From an uncultured Candidatus Melainabacteria bacterium (GTDB lineage Bacteria; Cyanobacteriota; Vampirovibrionia; Gastranaerophilales; Gastranaerophilaceae): DNA of 16,109 bases. Positions 7,031 through 13,925 of the stretch are shown in pieces; position 1 is the first letter of the stretch; each line of letters starts with the position of its first letter. The translations under genes were made by a program, and so were the position numbers. The notes beneath the pieces are model-generated. The model was not told the origin of the DNA. It saw nothing but the letters and a program-made list of their open reading frames with translations, and searched no databases. Location of the stretch: positions 1 through 16,109 of the forward strand of contig CAKVMU010000013.1 of assembly GCA_934773085.1 (NCBI GenBank), read 5' to 3'.

Positions 7031-7747
7031 ATGCAAATCTATTATTATTGTAGTTATGAAGGTTCTCCGGCAGGATATCATATTGGTAAAGTTGAAACTT
7101 CTTCGTATGATATTGATTTACAGGAACCAAGTTGCGATAAAATAAATCCATTTATACAGCAGTGTTTTGAAAATGGAATAGTCAGAGGAGGATATGGCAA
7201 GATTCCCGAAAGTGCAGATACGTATTTCTTATTAAAGAAAAAGTTTACTGCAACAAAGGAAAACGTGAAATATTATATTAATTTTGCCATTGTTACAGAT
7301 GAGTGGACAGAATTTGAAGCATTAATGCAGAAGGAAAATACAGAAACTGAAATTATAAATAATTATTTGGAAAGCATTAAACCAGATACTCTTTTTTACT
7401 TTGGATATCGCATTCAGACGGAAAAAATAAAAAAAATCAGTTCCTGTGGATATGGAAGTATTTTCAACATAAATCATGATTATCTTAATATGGTTAAACA
7501 AAAAGACGCAGTGTTTATAGAAACGTCTACAGGAGTTCCGGATATGGAAACATTAGAAAAAAATCTACAATTAAGAAAAAAAATAGATGAGAAGGGGATA
7601 GAAAGGTGTAAAATAGCAGAAAAGCTATTTTGTTACAAAAAAAAAACTACGATTTATATGAAGAGTATGATTATAATTCTGGTGATTTTTCTTGGGATAA
7701 TATGGATAATGAGCCAAAATTTTCTGGAGAATGGAGGAATGAAATAA
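7031..7747 (+). CDS. GTPase-associated protein (GAP1-N-like), zero-frame form with hydrophobic tail
   Basis: ATG 7031 is preferred over an in-frame GTG at 7022 because GGGAG (7017-7021) is correctly spaced for it. The zero-frame product has 238 residues. The N-terminus MQIYYYCSYEGSPAGYHIGK recalls the start of GTPase-associated protein 1 N-terminal domains (Y.S..G..GY.i...), which accompany double-GTPases; this is a resemblance from memory. The middle has alternating strands (YYINFAIVTDEW, TLFYFGYRI, DAVFIETS) and a helical segment to about 200. After ten consecutive A (7637-7646) the zero frame encodes KKTTIYMKSMIIILVIFLGI and then a short polar end, which would be a C-terminal membrane anchor. 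The -1 frame past the same A-run encodes instead a 60-residue charged tail to 7830, so the hydrophobic tail may be an artefact of reading GAT/AAT/TAT-rich DNA one base off. It is the last gene of the operon. Confidence 0.72.
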   Translation: MQIYYYCSYEGSPAGYHIGKVETSSYDIDLQEPSCDKINPFIQQCFENGIVRGGYGKIPESADTYFLLKKKFTATKENVKYYINFAIVTDEWTEFEALMQKENTETEIINNYLESIKPDTLFYFGYRIQTEKIKKISSCGYGSIFNINHDYLNMVKQKDAVFIETSTGVPDMETLEKNLQLRKKIDEKGIERCKIAEKLFCYKKKTTIYMKSMIIILVIFLGIIWIMSQNFLENGGMK

Positions 7748-7830
7748 TAAGTGAAGTAAAAATAATAGGAAAAAGAATTAAGAATAGGACTGTTGAAAAA
7801 ATTAAAGAGAAATTTGAGGAGCAAGAATAG
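7637..7830 (+). other. A10 slippage site and alternative -1 frame tail of the GTPase-associated protein
   Basis: Ten A at 7637-7646 follow TGTTAC. Moving to the -1 frame here continues as NYDLYEEYDYNSGDF, then ..PKFSGEWRNEIISEVK.. and an amphipathic KIKEKFEEQE end, stopping at 7828-7830. This frame has many GNN first codon positions (GAT, GAA, GAG, GGT), as expected of real coding sequence, and it fills the gap up to the terminator at 7901. The joined protein would have about 266 residues, soluble rather than membrane anchored. Ribosomal slippage on A AAA AAA, transcriptional slippage, phase variation or a simple missing A would all explain it. Confidence 0.5.
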
Positions 7831-7900
7831 AGTTTATATAACGGGAGAGAAGATTTAATTCTTTTGAACTTCTATTAATTTTTATAGAAGTGTTGCGAAC

Positions 7901-7944
7901 AAAATGGGGAGAAAAGTATTTGGAAATATTTTTCTTCCCGTTTT
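7901..7944 (+). terminator. Terminator of the GTPase operon
   Basis: AAAATGGGGAGAAAA (7901-7915) pairs over its full 15 bp with TTTTCTTCCCGTTTT (7930-7944), with two G-U pairs and a 14-base loop. The stem ends in TTTT and begins with AAAA, so it could work in both directions. A smaller hairpin (ACTTCTAT...ATAGAAGT) precedes it near 7868-7891. Confidence 0.75.
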
Positions 7945-8019
7945 AGCATAAATAAGTAACACATTGAAGTTCAACTTAGAAAGACGTAAAAAATTATTAC
8001 TGAGGGAGAAGAAAAAACT

Positions 8020-8895
8020 ATGAAATATTTAATACATACAGAAGGGAAAATTGTTAATTTACAAGGAAAATCGTATAGAGTTAAAGCCTCTACAAAAGAA
8101 GAAGCACAACAGCTGGCGAGAGAACAATTTATAGAGGAATATGGTTGTAATGGAGAAATTTATACCAGTAAAGCCATAAAAACTAAAGTAGTTACAGCCG
8201 GTTCCATAATCGGTATGCTGATTGCAGTTTTATTATCTTTTATTAACTGGAAATCAGAACATGCAACGATCTCCATAAAACCAGATCTTATTTCAACTGT
8301 AATGGCAATTGTGATATATTCAGCTTATGTTATTAGGTTTAAAGGGTTGCAGAGAATGTCAGATTGTACAGATTGGATTTTTTTTATATTGTCAGTTTTA
8401 TTATTGTCTTCATTTATTCAGAGTATTTTGTCCAGTCGGGAATTTCAAATTCCTATTATAGGGACATATATTGACTGCAGAATGCTTTTTGTATTGGCAA
8501 TGATTTTATCCTGGCTAGGTTTAAAAATTCTAAGTGTTGGATGTATGGCATTTATAGTTCTTTGTGGATTTTTTAAAATCATAAGCTTGAATGTAGCTAT
8601 GGGAAATATATGGGGAACCGTTTATGCAATGGGTGCAGCAGTTGGGATTATACTTTATCTGGTGATTGAACCGGCGATTCAGGAGATGCTTCCATATTAT
8701 CACAAATGTGCACAACGTACTTTTATGGGAATGAAAGACAACATTTATGAGGCTGGGAAAGAGGCCAGATTAGCAGGCGAGAAGCTAACTGATTATGGAA
8801 AACAGACAATATCAACTGTAAAAAAACAAAATTGTAAAAAAGAAATATCTAAGACCTCAGACACAAATCATCAGATTCAAGATTCTCAGAAATAA
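8020..8895 (+). CDS. Polytopic membrane protein of unknown function
   Basis: ATG 8020 with GAGGGAG (8002-8008) upstream; 291 residues. Residues 1-50 are a small cytoplasmic alpha/beta unit (KYLIHTEGKIVNLQGKSYRV, then STKEEAQQLAREQFIEEYG), resembling the short substrate- or partner-binding domains found in front of membrane regions. About six hydrophobic segments follow between residues 57 and 217, for example VTAGSIIGMLIAVLLSFINW, WIFFILSVLLLSSFIQSIL and WGTVYAMGAAVGIILYLVI. The C-terminal 65 residues are polar, with an amphipathic repeat-like helix (YEAGKEARLAGEKLTDYGKQ) and a Lys/Ser/Gln-rich end. I do not recognise the family. It lies 190 bases after the GTPase operon, beyond its terminator and on the same strand, so it probably has its own promoter or is reached by read-through. 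Confidence 0.7.
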   Translation: MKYLIHTEGKIVNLQGKSYRVKASTKEEAQQLAREQFIEEYGCNGEIYTSKAIKTKVVTAGSIIGMLIAVLLSFINWKSEHATISIKPDLISTVMAIVIYSAYVIRFKGLQRMSDCTDWIFFILSVLLLSSFIQSILSSREFQIPIIGTYIDCRMLFVLAMILSWLGLKILSVGCMAFIVLCGFFKIISLNVAMGNIWGTVYAMGAAVGIILYLVIEPAIQEMLPYYHKCAQRTFMGMKDNIYEAGKEARLAGEKLTDYGKQTISTVKKQNCKKEISKTSDTNHQIQDSQK

Positions 8896-8972
8896 AGTTT
8901 ACATAATCCAAAAAATGAAAATCAAAAAACAAAAGAAAAAATACAGAAATTTAATTCAACAGGAGAAAATTA

Positions 8973-9434
8973 ATGTGGAAAATAATAGTAAGTATTGCAG
9001 TAGCTTTGTTGGTAGCAACATTGATTTTTGGAGGAGGATATGCATGTGGAAATTTGTCTAAAACGAAAGACAAATCAGGTGTAGAAAATGATATTGCTGA
9101 AAAAAAAGAAGACGAACGATATCTTACAATCATAAACGAAACAGGACAAATTATAAATGAAGTTTATATTACTGTAGGTGAAGGAACAGAAATTAATGCA
9201 GCGCATAAAGTGAATCCTAAAAAAGAAAGTTTTTCAGTAAAAATTCCGGATGACTATGATGAATATTCAATATTTCATGTAACATTAAAGGACAGATATG
9301 GATTTTTATATGAAAAAGAAATATCAGATGTAAAAGAAAAGGGAAGAACAGAAGTAAAGTTGACAGAGAAAGATAAGGTTAAACAAAAAGGTGATTGGAA
9401 ACGAAAGATAGACCAGATTTTTAATGGTGATTGA
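8973..9434 (+). CDS. Single-span membrane protein with extracellular beta domain
   Basis: ATG 8973 with AGGAG (8961-8965) at 7 bases; 153 residues. The N-terminus MWKIIVSIAVALLVATLIFG is a membrane anchor or uncleaved signal sequence. The Cys in GGYACGN does not match a lipobox. A charged linker (SKTKDKSGVENDIAEKKEDE) leads to a domain of alternating strands (YLTIINETGQIINEVYITVG, SFSVKIPDDYDEYSIFHVTL, YGFLYEKEI), which suggests an immunoglobulin-like or similar beta sandwich. It ends in a Lys-rich tail. No catalytic motif is visible. It sits between the polytopic protein and the SH3b protein on the same strand with gaps of 77 and 41 bases, so these three genes may form one transcript. Confidence 0.7.
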   Translation: MWKIIVSIAVALLVATLIFGGGYACGNLSKTKDKSGVENDIAEKKEDERYLTIINETGQIINEVYITVGEGTEINAAHKVNPKKESFSVKIPDDYDEYSIFHVTLKDRYGFLYEKEISDVKEKGRTEVKLTEKDKVKQKGDWKRKIDQIFNGD

Positions 9435-9475
9435 TTATGGAGTATCTATAAAAAGCAATATAGGGAGAAAATATT

Positions 9476-10462
9476 ATGAGTAAAAGGAAAAATTTATTTA
9501 AAATATCAATTGTTACCAGTGTGCTACTTTTAAGCAGTATTGCATTTTCTGGAAGTACTGATGTTATGGCATCCAATCCAATAAATTATAAGAATATGCC
9601 AGAGTACGCTACATATGAAAGTGTGATAGCAGATGCAGGAGCGACTGAGGGAAATTTAGGTATTTCAGTGGCATTATATGATATTGATCAGGATGGAATT
9701 AGGGAACTGATTATCTCACATGGCACGTGTCTTGCAGACTGGGTAAATGATATTTATACACTGCAAGATGGAAAATATGTAAGTATGATTGGCACAGTGG
9801 GAGATCAAGGCATGTTTTATACAGCCCCTGATGGAAATGGGATGTATTTTGTATGGGGAAAACAGGGATGTCAGAGAATTACTCGTGTTACAAAGAGTGG
9901 AAATGCTATAACAGAGACGGAGATAGAATCAAGACAGCTTGGTGAGAATGAAAATTATACTGAATTTGATAATAAGATAGAACTCCTTTCGCCATCGGAT
10001 ATTCCGACAGGCAGCAATTCGTATGATGTAGAAGTAACAGCCCCGGATGGCGGTGTAAACATGCGCTGTGGCGCAGGAGTGGAGTATGACAAAGTTCTTC
10101 CAGACATAATTCCAAACGGAACAGTTCTGACTGTAACTCAGGAAGCAGTGGCTTCCAATGGAAATTCATGGGGCTATACAAATTATAATGGAACATACGG
10201 ATGGATTGCGCTTACTCAGGTTACTAAATATGAAGAACCAACAGAAGGTGCTCCGATTCCACATACACGTTATGTGATTAACTGCAATGAAAGTATTACT
10301 CTTCGCACAAATCCAGATGTAAATGCTGCTGAAATCTGTCAGATTCCGTTGGGAACAGCCGTTGCTACATTCGGAGACGCCGGAAACGGATTTATTTCTG
10401 TGTATTATCAAGGTTCATCTGGATATTGTCTGGCAAGTTATCTGTCTGCTCCAGTGGACTGA
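9476..10462 (+). CDS. Secreted protein with two bacterial SH3 (SH3b) domains
   Basis: ATG 9476 with AGGGAG (9462-9467); 328 residues. The signal peptide is KRKNLFKISIVTSVLLLSSI, with cleavage likely after VMA32. Residues 40-175 are an N-terminal domain starting with an acidic loop, YDIDQDGIRELII (Asp69-Glu77), comparable with the loop in the secreted protein at 1754. SH3b domain 1 spans about 183-255 (YDVEVTAPDGGVNMRCGAG... GYTNYNGTYGWIALTQV), and domain 2 spans about 265-325 (YVINCNESITLRTNPDVN... GSSGYCLASYLS). Such domains usually bind cell-wall peptides or glycans and target the protein to the envelope. No hydrolase domain is seen, so it is likely a wall-binding or sensory protein. A strong terminator shared with the convergent gene lies 80 bases downstream. 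Confidence 0.83.
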   Translation: MSKRKNLFKISIVTSVLLLSSIAFSGSTDVMASNPINYKNMPEYATYESVIADAGATEGNLGISVALYDIDQDGIRELIISHGTCLADWVNDIYTLQDGKYVSMIGTVGDQGMFYTAPDGNGMYFVWGKQGCQRITRVTKSGNAITETEIESRQLGENENYTEFDNKIELLSPSDIPTGSNSYDVEVTAPDGGVNMRCGAGVEYDKVLPDIIPNGTVLTVTQEAVASNGNSWGYTNYNGTYGWIALTQVTKYEEPTEGAPIPHTRYVINCNESITLRTNPDVNAAEICQIPLGTAVATFGDAGNGFISVYYQGSSGYCLASYLSAPVD

Positions 10463-10542
10463 CAATTCTGATTTTTGCTGTGAAACAATAAAAGAATATT
10501 TTGATAACAGAACTTTATAATAGGCTGTAGCCTGTATGATAT

Positions 10543-10580
10543 GAAAAAATCCCCAGAACATAAGCTCTGAGGATTTTTTC
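10543..10580. terminator. Bidirectional terminator between convergent genes
   Basis: GAAAAAATCCCCAGA (10543-10557) and TCTGAGGATTTTTTC (10566-10580) form a 15-bp stem with one mismatch and an 8-base loop. The A6 and T6 runs make it usable from both strands, fitting its place between the plus-strand SH3b gene and the minus-strand DUF5684-like gene. Confidence 0.85.
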
Positions 10581-10593
10581 ATTTAGCGGTTGT

Positions 10594-11043
10594 CTATTTA
10601 TCTGCTCCATAATATCTGTCATCGCCGAAGCCAAGGATCAGCATGAAGATTGGCTGTAAGAAAATAAGGCCAATGGCGAATCCTGTGCCTCTGCCAAAAG
10701 CTCTTGCAAGCTTAACACTGTACATAATGCTGATTATGGCAAGTATGATTTTGATCAGTACGATGATCATGGAGATCATTAAACTGTCGTTTGTTTCAAG
10801 AGTTCCCTGTAAGCAGGAAGATACGATTCCAAGAACCAATGTCAGCCAGAAATATGCAGGTTGCCATGCGATTTTATAAGAAATATAATCGCCATATATT
10901 GGAATAATACTTTTCCATCCGTCCTCTCCTGCTTTGGTAAAGATTCTCCAGTTGGCAATGATCTGCAGAAGCCACCATGCGAATGCAATCATCAGATACA
11001 TACCGCCCAAGAGCATCAGACTACTGATAGCTATAAGCCCCAT
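10594..11043 (-). CDS. DUF5684-like small membrane protein
   Basis: 149 residues, ATG at 11043-11041 with GGAGG 7 bases upstream on the minus strand. Four hydrophobic segments are seen: 5-30, about 61-80, about 88-110 and 121-138. Between the first and second lies WRIFTKAGEDGWKSIIPIYG (32-51), the W.iF.KAG..GW..iIPiYn signature that I associate with DUF5684 and related membrane proteins. The C-terminus FILGFGDDRYYGADK also fits (..GFG...Y.G). Function unknown; the protein is integral to the cytoplasmic membrane. A 17-bp perfect palindrome lies about 30 bases upstream of the start. It is convergent with the SH3b gene and shares its terminator. Confidence 0.82.
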   Translation of the reverse strand: MGLIAISSLMLLGGMYLMIAFAWWLLQIIANWRIFTKAGEDGWKSIIPIYGDYISYKIAWQPAYFWLTLVLGIVSSCLQGTLETNDSLMISMIIVLIKIILAIISIMYSVKLARAFGRGTGFAIGLIFLQPIFMLILGFGDDRYYGADK

Positions 11044-11072
11044 TTGTGTTCCTCCATTTCTTTTTTTGAGAT

Positions 11073-11089
11073 ATGATACAATGTATCAT
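11073..11089. promoter_or_regulatory. Palindromic operator candidate upstream of the DUF5684-like gene
   Basis: ATGATACAATGTATCAT has perfect 8-bp arms around a central A. It lies 29 bases before the minus-strand start codon, in the position of a promoter or 5' leader, and so may be a repressor site. No cognate regulator is evident in the window. Confidence 0.4.
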
Positions 11090-11123
11090 TGGTGTAGATG
11101 CGTAGTTGAGAACTATGTTTGTT

Positions 11124-11169
11124 CTCCTGAAGTATTTATGCTAAATCCATTAAAGCATATTCTCAGGAG
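11124..11169. other. Imperfect hairpin in the divergent intergenic region
   Basis: CTCCTGA (11124-11130) pairs with TCAGGAG (11163-11169) and ATGCT (11138-11142) with AGCAT (11154-11158), separated by an asymmetric internal loop. No T-run follows. Role unknown. The rest of 11044-11410 contains the palindrome at 11073 and the repeat element at 11289; I see no gene in it. Confidence 0.3.
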
Positions 11170-11288
11170 TTCGTCAATTATCAAAGAAGATTGTAAATTT
11201 CATATTTGATAGTTGGTTACGTTACTGTAAGGAACAAAAATAACGTTTGGCCATAAGTGAGAAAATTATTGTTGCTGTGGCGTAAAAC

Positions 11289-11332
11289 ATATACTGCCAG
11301 TGAATGAAAAGCTGATAAGAGAAGGGTATAAT
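11289..11332 (+). repeat. Duplicated promoter-like element, copy 2
   Basis: Bases 11289-11309 are identical to 3048-3068, and TATAAT (11327-11332) follows after the same 17-base distance although the spacers differ. This copy lies 79 bases upstream of the small membrane gene at 11411 and is the likely promoter of the cluster 11411-12702. Confidence 0.6.
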
Positions 11333-11410
11333 GAGTGTAATAAAGATGAGTGAATTATAACAATCCTCTAAATGAATTACTGAAGATTGTACATAAGTGA
11401 GGTGAAAACT

Positions 11411-11602
11411 ATGGCAGCAATACTTATGATCGCTTACATAGCGGCAGCATATTGGGCGACTAATAAGATATGGTGGTCTAAGAAAGTGTATGTTTATTCC
11501 AATGCAACATACTTCTACATGACACGTTTTATTATCTGTATGGTTGCAGGATTTGTGACAATACCCATTGCACTGCTGCTGACATTGGTCGGTAAAAACT
11601 GA
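11411..11602 (+). CDS. Small two-span membrane protein
   Basis: 63 residues from ATG 11411, preceded by GAGGTG (11399-11404). A TTG at 11387 in the same frame would add a polar leader and has no better site. Two hydrophobic stretches, MAAILMIAYIAAAYWATNKI at the N-terminus and FIICMVAGFVTIPIALLLTL near the C-terminus, flank a basic-aromatic loop (WWSKKVYVYSNATYFYMTR). No known family was recognised. It is the first gene of a short same-strand cluster; the next gene starts 19 bases downstream. Confidence 0.62.
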   Translation: MAAILMIAYIAAAYWATNKIWWSKKVYVYSNATYFYMTRFIICMVAGFVTIPIALLLTLVGKN

Positions 11603-11621
11603 AATAAGAGGGGAAAGTAAT

Positions 11622-12080
11622 ATGGAAGCACTGGAAACTCAAGCACAGGCTACACAGGAAAAAGAAAATGCTGTGACAAAGCAGAATATGAAGTATACCA
11701 TGAGTTCTTCAAGAGGAATTTATTTATCGTGGCTGACGGGAAGGATTTACAGCACAATTCTTGCTGATCACGAAAAGCTGACTATAGATATAAAGCCGGT
11801 AAAGAAGAATATGATTCCTGTGATTTATTATGAAGATATTACGGCAATACTTATGAACTACAAAATACCAGGATATTATATATTTTTCATTTGTCTGGCA
11901 GTGATTTCCTGTTTTTCCAATCCTGGAATGATTGTATTTGTTTTTCTGTTTATATGGGCAGGCTCAAACCGTAAAATAACAATATGTCTGAGAAGCGGAA
12001 ACAAAGCAATTGTATATGCAAGAAGAAAGAAAATAGCTACAGCATTTGTCGAGGATATTAAAGAAAGAGCGAAGATATAA
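11622..12080 (+). CDS. Membrane protein with PH-like (YdbS/bPH-type) soluble part split by a hairpin
   Basis: 152 residues, ATG 11622 with AGAGGGG upstream. A Gln/Glu/Lys-rich head (1-22) precedes SSRGIYLSWLTGRIYSTILA and DIKPVKKNMIPVIYYEDITA (strands and the YEDITAI turn). Two membrane segments follow (about 88-120, GYYIFFICLAVISCF and GMIVFVFLFIWA), then a second polar stretch (RKITICLRSGNKAIVYARRK) ending in a helix (IATAFVEDIKERAKI). The strand-turn pattern with D-I-T-A-I and a terminal helix resembles bacterial PH-like domains; this is inferred from pattern only. It lies in a three-gene cluster with gaps of 19 and 37 bases. Confidence 0.6.
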   Translation: MEALETQAQATQEKENAVTKQNMKYTMSSSRGIYLSWLTGRIYSTILADHEKLTIDIKPVKKNMIPVIYYEDITAILMNYKIPGYYIFFICLAVISCFSNPGMIVFVFLFIWAGSNRKITICLRSGNKAIVYARRKKIATAFVEDIKERAKI

Positions 12081-12117
12081 TTAACAGTAAGTGCTACAAA
12101 AGAAAAGGGGGATAATT

Positions 12118-12702
12118 ATGGCAGCAAAAACAATTATGAAAAGGATTGCAATAGCAGCATTATCAGCGGTTATTTTACAGGGAGTAACACCTCTGGACAG
12201 TTTAAATGTATATGCCTCAGAGAATACAGGCGCAAGCTATACAGCATTGGATCTGTATACATATATACAGGATCAATGCAGTACAGAGTATACATTAACG
12301 GAGAAGGCGGAAACTTTTCTGGAAGAACATGATGATTTTTTCCCTGCTTCACCAGAACTGGTAATACCGGATGAAATGATAGATGCAGAACTGGATTTTC
12401 GCCATATCAACAAAAATCCATCCAGATATGGTGATAAGCTGATGAGAATTTCGGACGCATACGTAATACAGGTTCAGGAAGAGGAAATGGAAGAAGGACA
12501 TTATCTGACATGGCTAAATCTGATAGATGGAGAAGAACAGCAGTATTCTGTTTATTATAATGGAGAATTGGATGATGTTTTCGAGGATGATACAGTAGAA
12601 GTAACCGGTCTGCCGCTTGGAACCAGTTCATTTGAGAATACCGAGGGTGGAGACACGCTTGTTGTTGTATTAGCGGGCTGTAGGGTTAACAATATTGATT
12701 AA
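12118..12702 (+). CDS. Secreted protein with an OB-fold-like domain
   Basis: ATG 12118 is used (AAGGGGG 6 bases upstream); an in-frame GTG at 12091 lacks a site. About 194 residues. The N-terminus KRIAIAALSAVILQGVTPL is a signal peptide, with cleavage probably before ASENTG (about residue 33). Mature residues 45-85 are acidic (TYIQDQCSTEYTL... LEEHDDFFPAS). From about residue 97 the pattern KNPSRYGDKLMRISDAYVIQ, TWLNLIDGEEQQYSVYY, DDVFEDDTVEVTGLPLG and DTLVVVLAGCRV is the five-stranded order seen in small secreted OB-fold proteins of Firmicutes (N-P-..Y.G....i.G.V). Ligand unknown. It is the last gene of the cluster, directly before the riboflavin riboswitch transcript. Confidence 0.7.
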   Translation: MAAKTIMKRIAIAALSAVILQGVTPLDSLNVYASENTGASYTALDLYTYIQDQCSTEYTLTEKAETFLEEHDDFFPASPELVIPDEMIDAELDFRHINKNPSRYGDKLMRISDAYVIQVQEEEMEEGHYLTWLNLIDGEEQQYSVYYNGELDDVFEDDTVEVTGLPLGTSSFENTEGGDTLVVVLAGCRVNNID

Positions 12703-12738
12703 ATGGAAATAAAACTCAGAAAAAAGTCACAAATGATA

Positions 12739-12767
12739 TTGAAATAAATGCCTGTATGTAGTATAAT
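12739..12767 (+). promoter_or_regulatory. Promoter of the riboswitch-ribU transcript
   Basis: TTGAAA (12739-12744), 17 bases, TATAAT (12762-12767): near-consensus sigma-A type. The FMN aptamer begins about 20 bases downstream. Confidence 0.8.
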
Positions 12768-12787
12768 CAGACGCAAATAAAAGAAAA

Positions 12788-12914
12788 TTCTTCGGGGTTG
12801 TGGTGATCAGCATCAGCTGAGATTCCCTACCGGCGGTTATAGTCCGCGACCCGCTTAGGCGGCTGATCTGGTGAAATTCCAGGACCGACAGTATAGTCTG
12901 GATGAGAGAAGAAC
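12788..12914 (+). ncRNA. FMN riboswitch (RFN element)
   Basis: Conserved RFN blocks are visible in order: TTCTTCGGGG at the 5' side of P1 (from 12788), GATTCCCTACCGGCGGT, AGTCCGCGACCC, TGGTGAAATTCCAGGACCGA, CAGTATAGTCTGGATG and GAGAAGAA closing P1 (12908-12913 pairs with 12788-12793). It senses flavin mononucleotide. A terminator follows 28 bases later, indicating transcriptional control of the riboflavin transporter gene: FMN bound, termination; FMN scarce, read-through. Confidence 0.97.
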
Positions 12915-12941
12915 ACGCGATATTTACCATACGTGCTCATT

Positions 12942-12969
12942 ACCCCGGATATATAATCCGGGGTTTTTT
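12942..12969 (+). terminator. Expression-platform terminator of the FMN riboswitch
   Basis: ACCCCGGAT (12942-12950) pairs perfectly with ATCCGGGGT (12956-12964) across a 5-base loop, followed by a T-run to 12969. Confidence 0.92.
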
Positions 12970-13072
12970 ATATGTTGAAGAAAATCTTCATTATATAAAA
13001 AGCTTGTGGAATTTTCTTTTAACAGGATATGAGACATATCCATAAAGAATAATTTCAAAGGAGAGAAACAGT

Positions 13073-13708
13073 ATGAGTGAACAGGTATTAAGAAATGGAA
13101 ATGTGATGGCGAGAAGTAAGACGAGAACCATCACACAGATAGCTATGCTTGGCGCTATCGCAGGAATTTTAATGAATCTGGAGTTTCCGCTTCCTTTCCT
13201 GGCACCGAGTTTTTATCAGCTGGACTTTTCAGAAATCCCGGTACTGGTTGGCTCATTTGCAATGGGACCGATCGCAGGTGTACTGATCGAGCTGGTGAAG
13301 ATTCTTGTGCATCTGGTAACAAAGGGCTCTATGACAGCAGGTGTAGGTGATGTGGCAAACTTCATCTTTGGATGTACATTTGCAGTTCCGGCAGGTCTGA
13401 TCTACCGCTATAAATCTGTTAAGAGCAGAAAACATGCAGTGATCGGAATGGCAGTTGGAACCGTACTTACAGCAGTAGTTGCATGCTTTATCAATGCATT
13501 CGTGTTACTTCCGGCATACGGAAAGGCTTTTGGAATGCCGGTAGAAGCATTTATCGAAATGGGAAGTGCAGTACACAGTTCTGTAAATAATCTTCTTACA
13601 TTTGCAGCAATGATCATTTTCCCATTCAACATATTCAAATATGCTCTGACATCCCTGATCGTATTCCTGATCTATAAGAGAATCCGTGTAGTTCTCAAGG
13701 GAGATTGA
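13073..13708 (+). CDS. ribU: Riboflavin ECF transporter substrate-binding (S) component RibU
   Basis: 211 residues, ATG 13073 with AAAGGAG upstream. The protein is hydrophobic with about six membrane helices after a basic N-terminus that ends in the ARSKTRTITQIAMLGAI entry to helix 1. LEFPLPFLAPSFYQLDFSEI and PVLVGSFAMGPIAGVLIELV are the characteristic loop and helix of RibU; GVGDVANFIFGCTFAVPAGL follows. RibU binds riboflavin in the membrane and works with the shared EcfA/EcfA'/EcfT energising module, which is not in this window. Length agrees with the family. Control by the upstream FMN riboswitch makes the substrate assignment firm. A typical terminator lies about 50 bases downstream, so it appears to be a single-gene transcript. 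Confidence 0.96.
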   Translation: MSEQVLRNGNVMARSKTRTITQIAMLGAIAGILMNLEFPLPFLAPSFYQLDFSEIPVLVGSFAMGPIAGVLIELVKILVHLVTKGSMTAGVGDVANFIFGCTFAVPAGLIYRYKSVKSRKHAVIGMAVGTVLTAVVACFINAFVLLPAYGKAFGMPVEAFIEMGSAVHSSVNNLLTFAAMIIFPFNIFKYALTSLIVFLIYKRIRVVLKGD

Positions 13709-13755
13709 TTTTATATCTGATAAAGAATAAATTGGCAATCCAATAAATAAAAAAG

Positions 13756-13798
13756 AAGAACAGTCGTATGATGAAAAATCTGTGGCTGTTCTTTTTTT
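13756..13798 (+). terminator. Terminator of ribU
   Basis: AAGAACAG (13756-13763) pairs with CTGTTCTT (13786-13793), followed by a T-run to 13798. Confidence 0.85.
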
Positions 13799-13925
13799 AT
13801 GTGCAAAAAATAATTACGGAAATTTTCAGACAGACTTAAAAAAGATACGATAATATGGTAAGATAAAACAGACGATATAAACATCAGAATGTGAGGTTTA
13901 TGAATAGCGAAAGGAAGTATCCATT

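Noticed and set aside
9906..10196. 96-codon minus-strand open frame with His/Leu-rich sequence
   Set aside because: Lies wholly inside the SH3b protein gene on the other strand; no RBS and no family resemblance.
3048..11309. The 21-bp direct repeats as attachment-site duplications of a mobile element
   Set aside because: No integrase, recombinase or transposase lies between them, and the conserved TATAAT at equal spacing argues for a duplicated promoter rather than att sites; kept only as a repeat.
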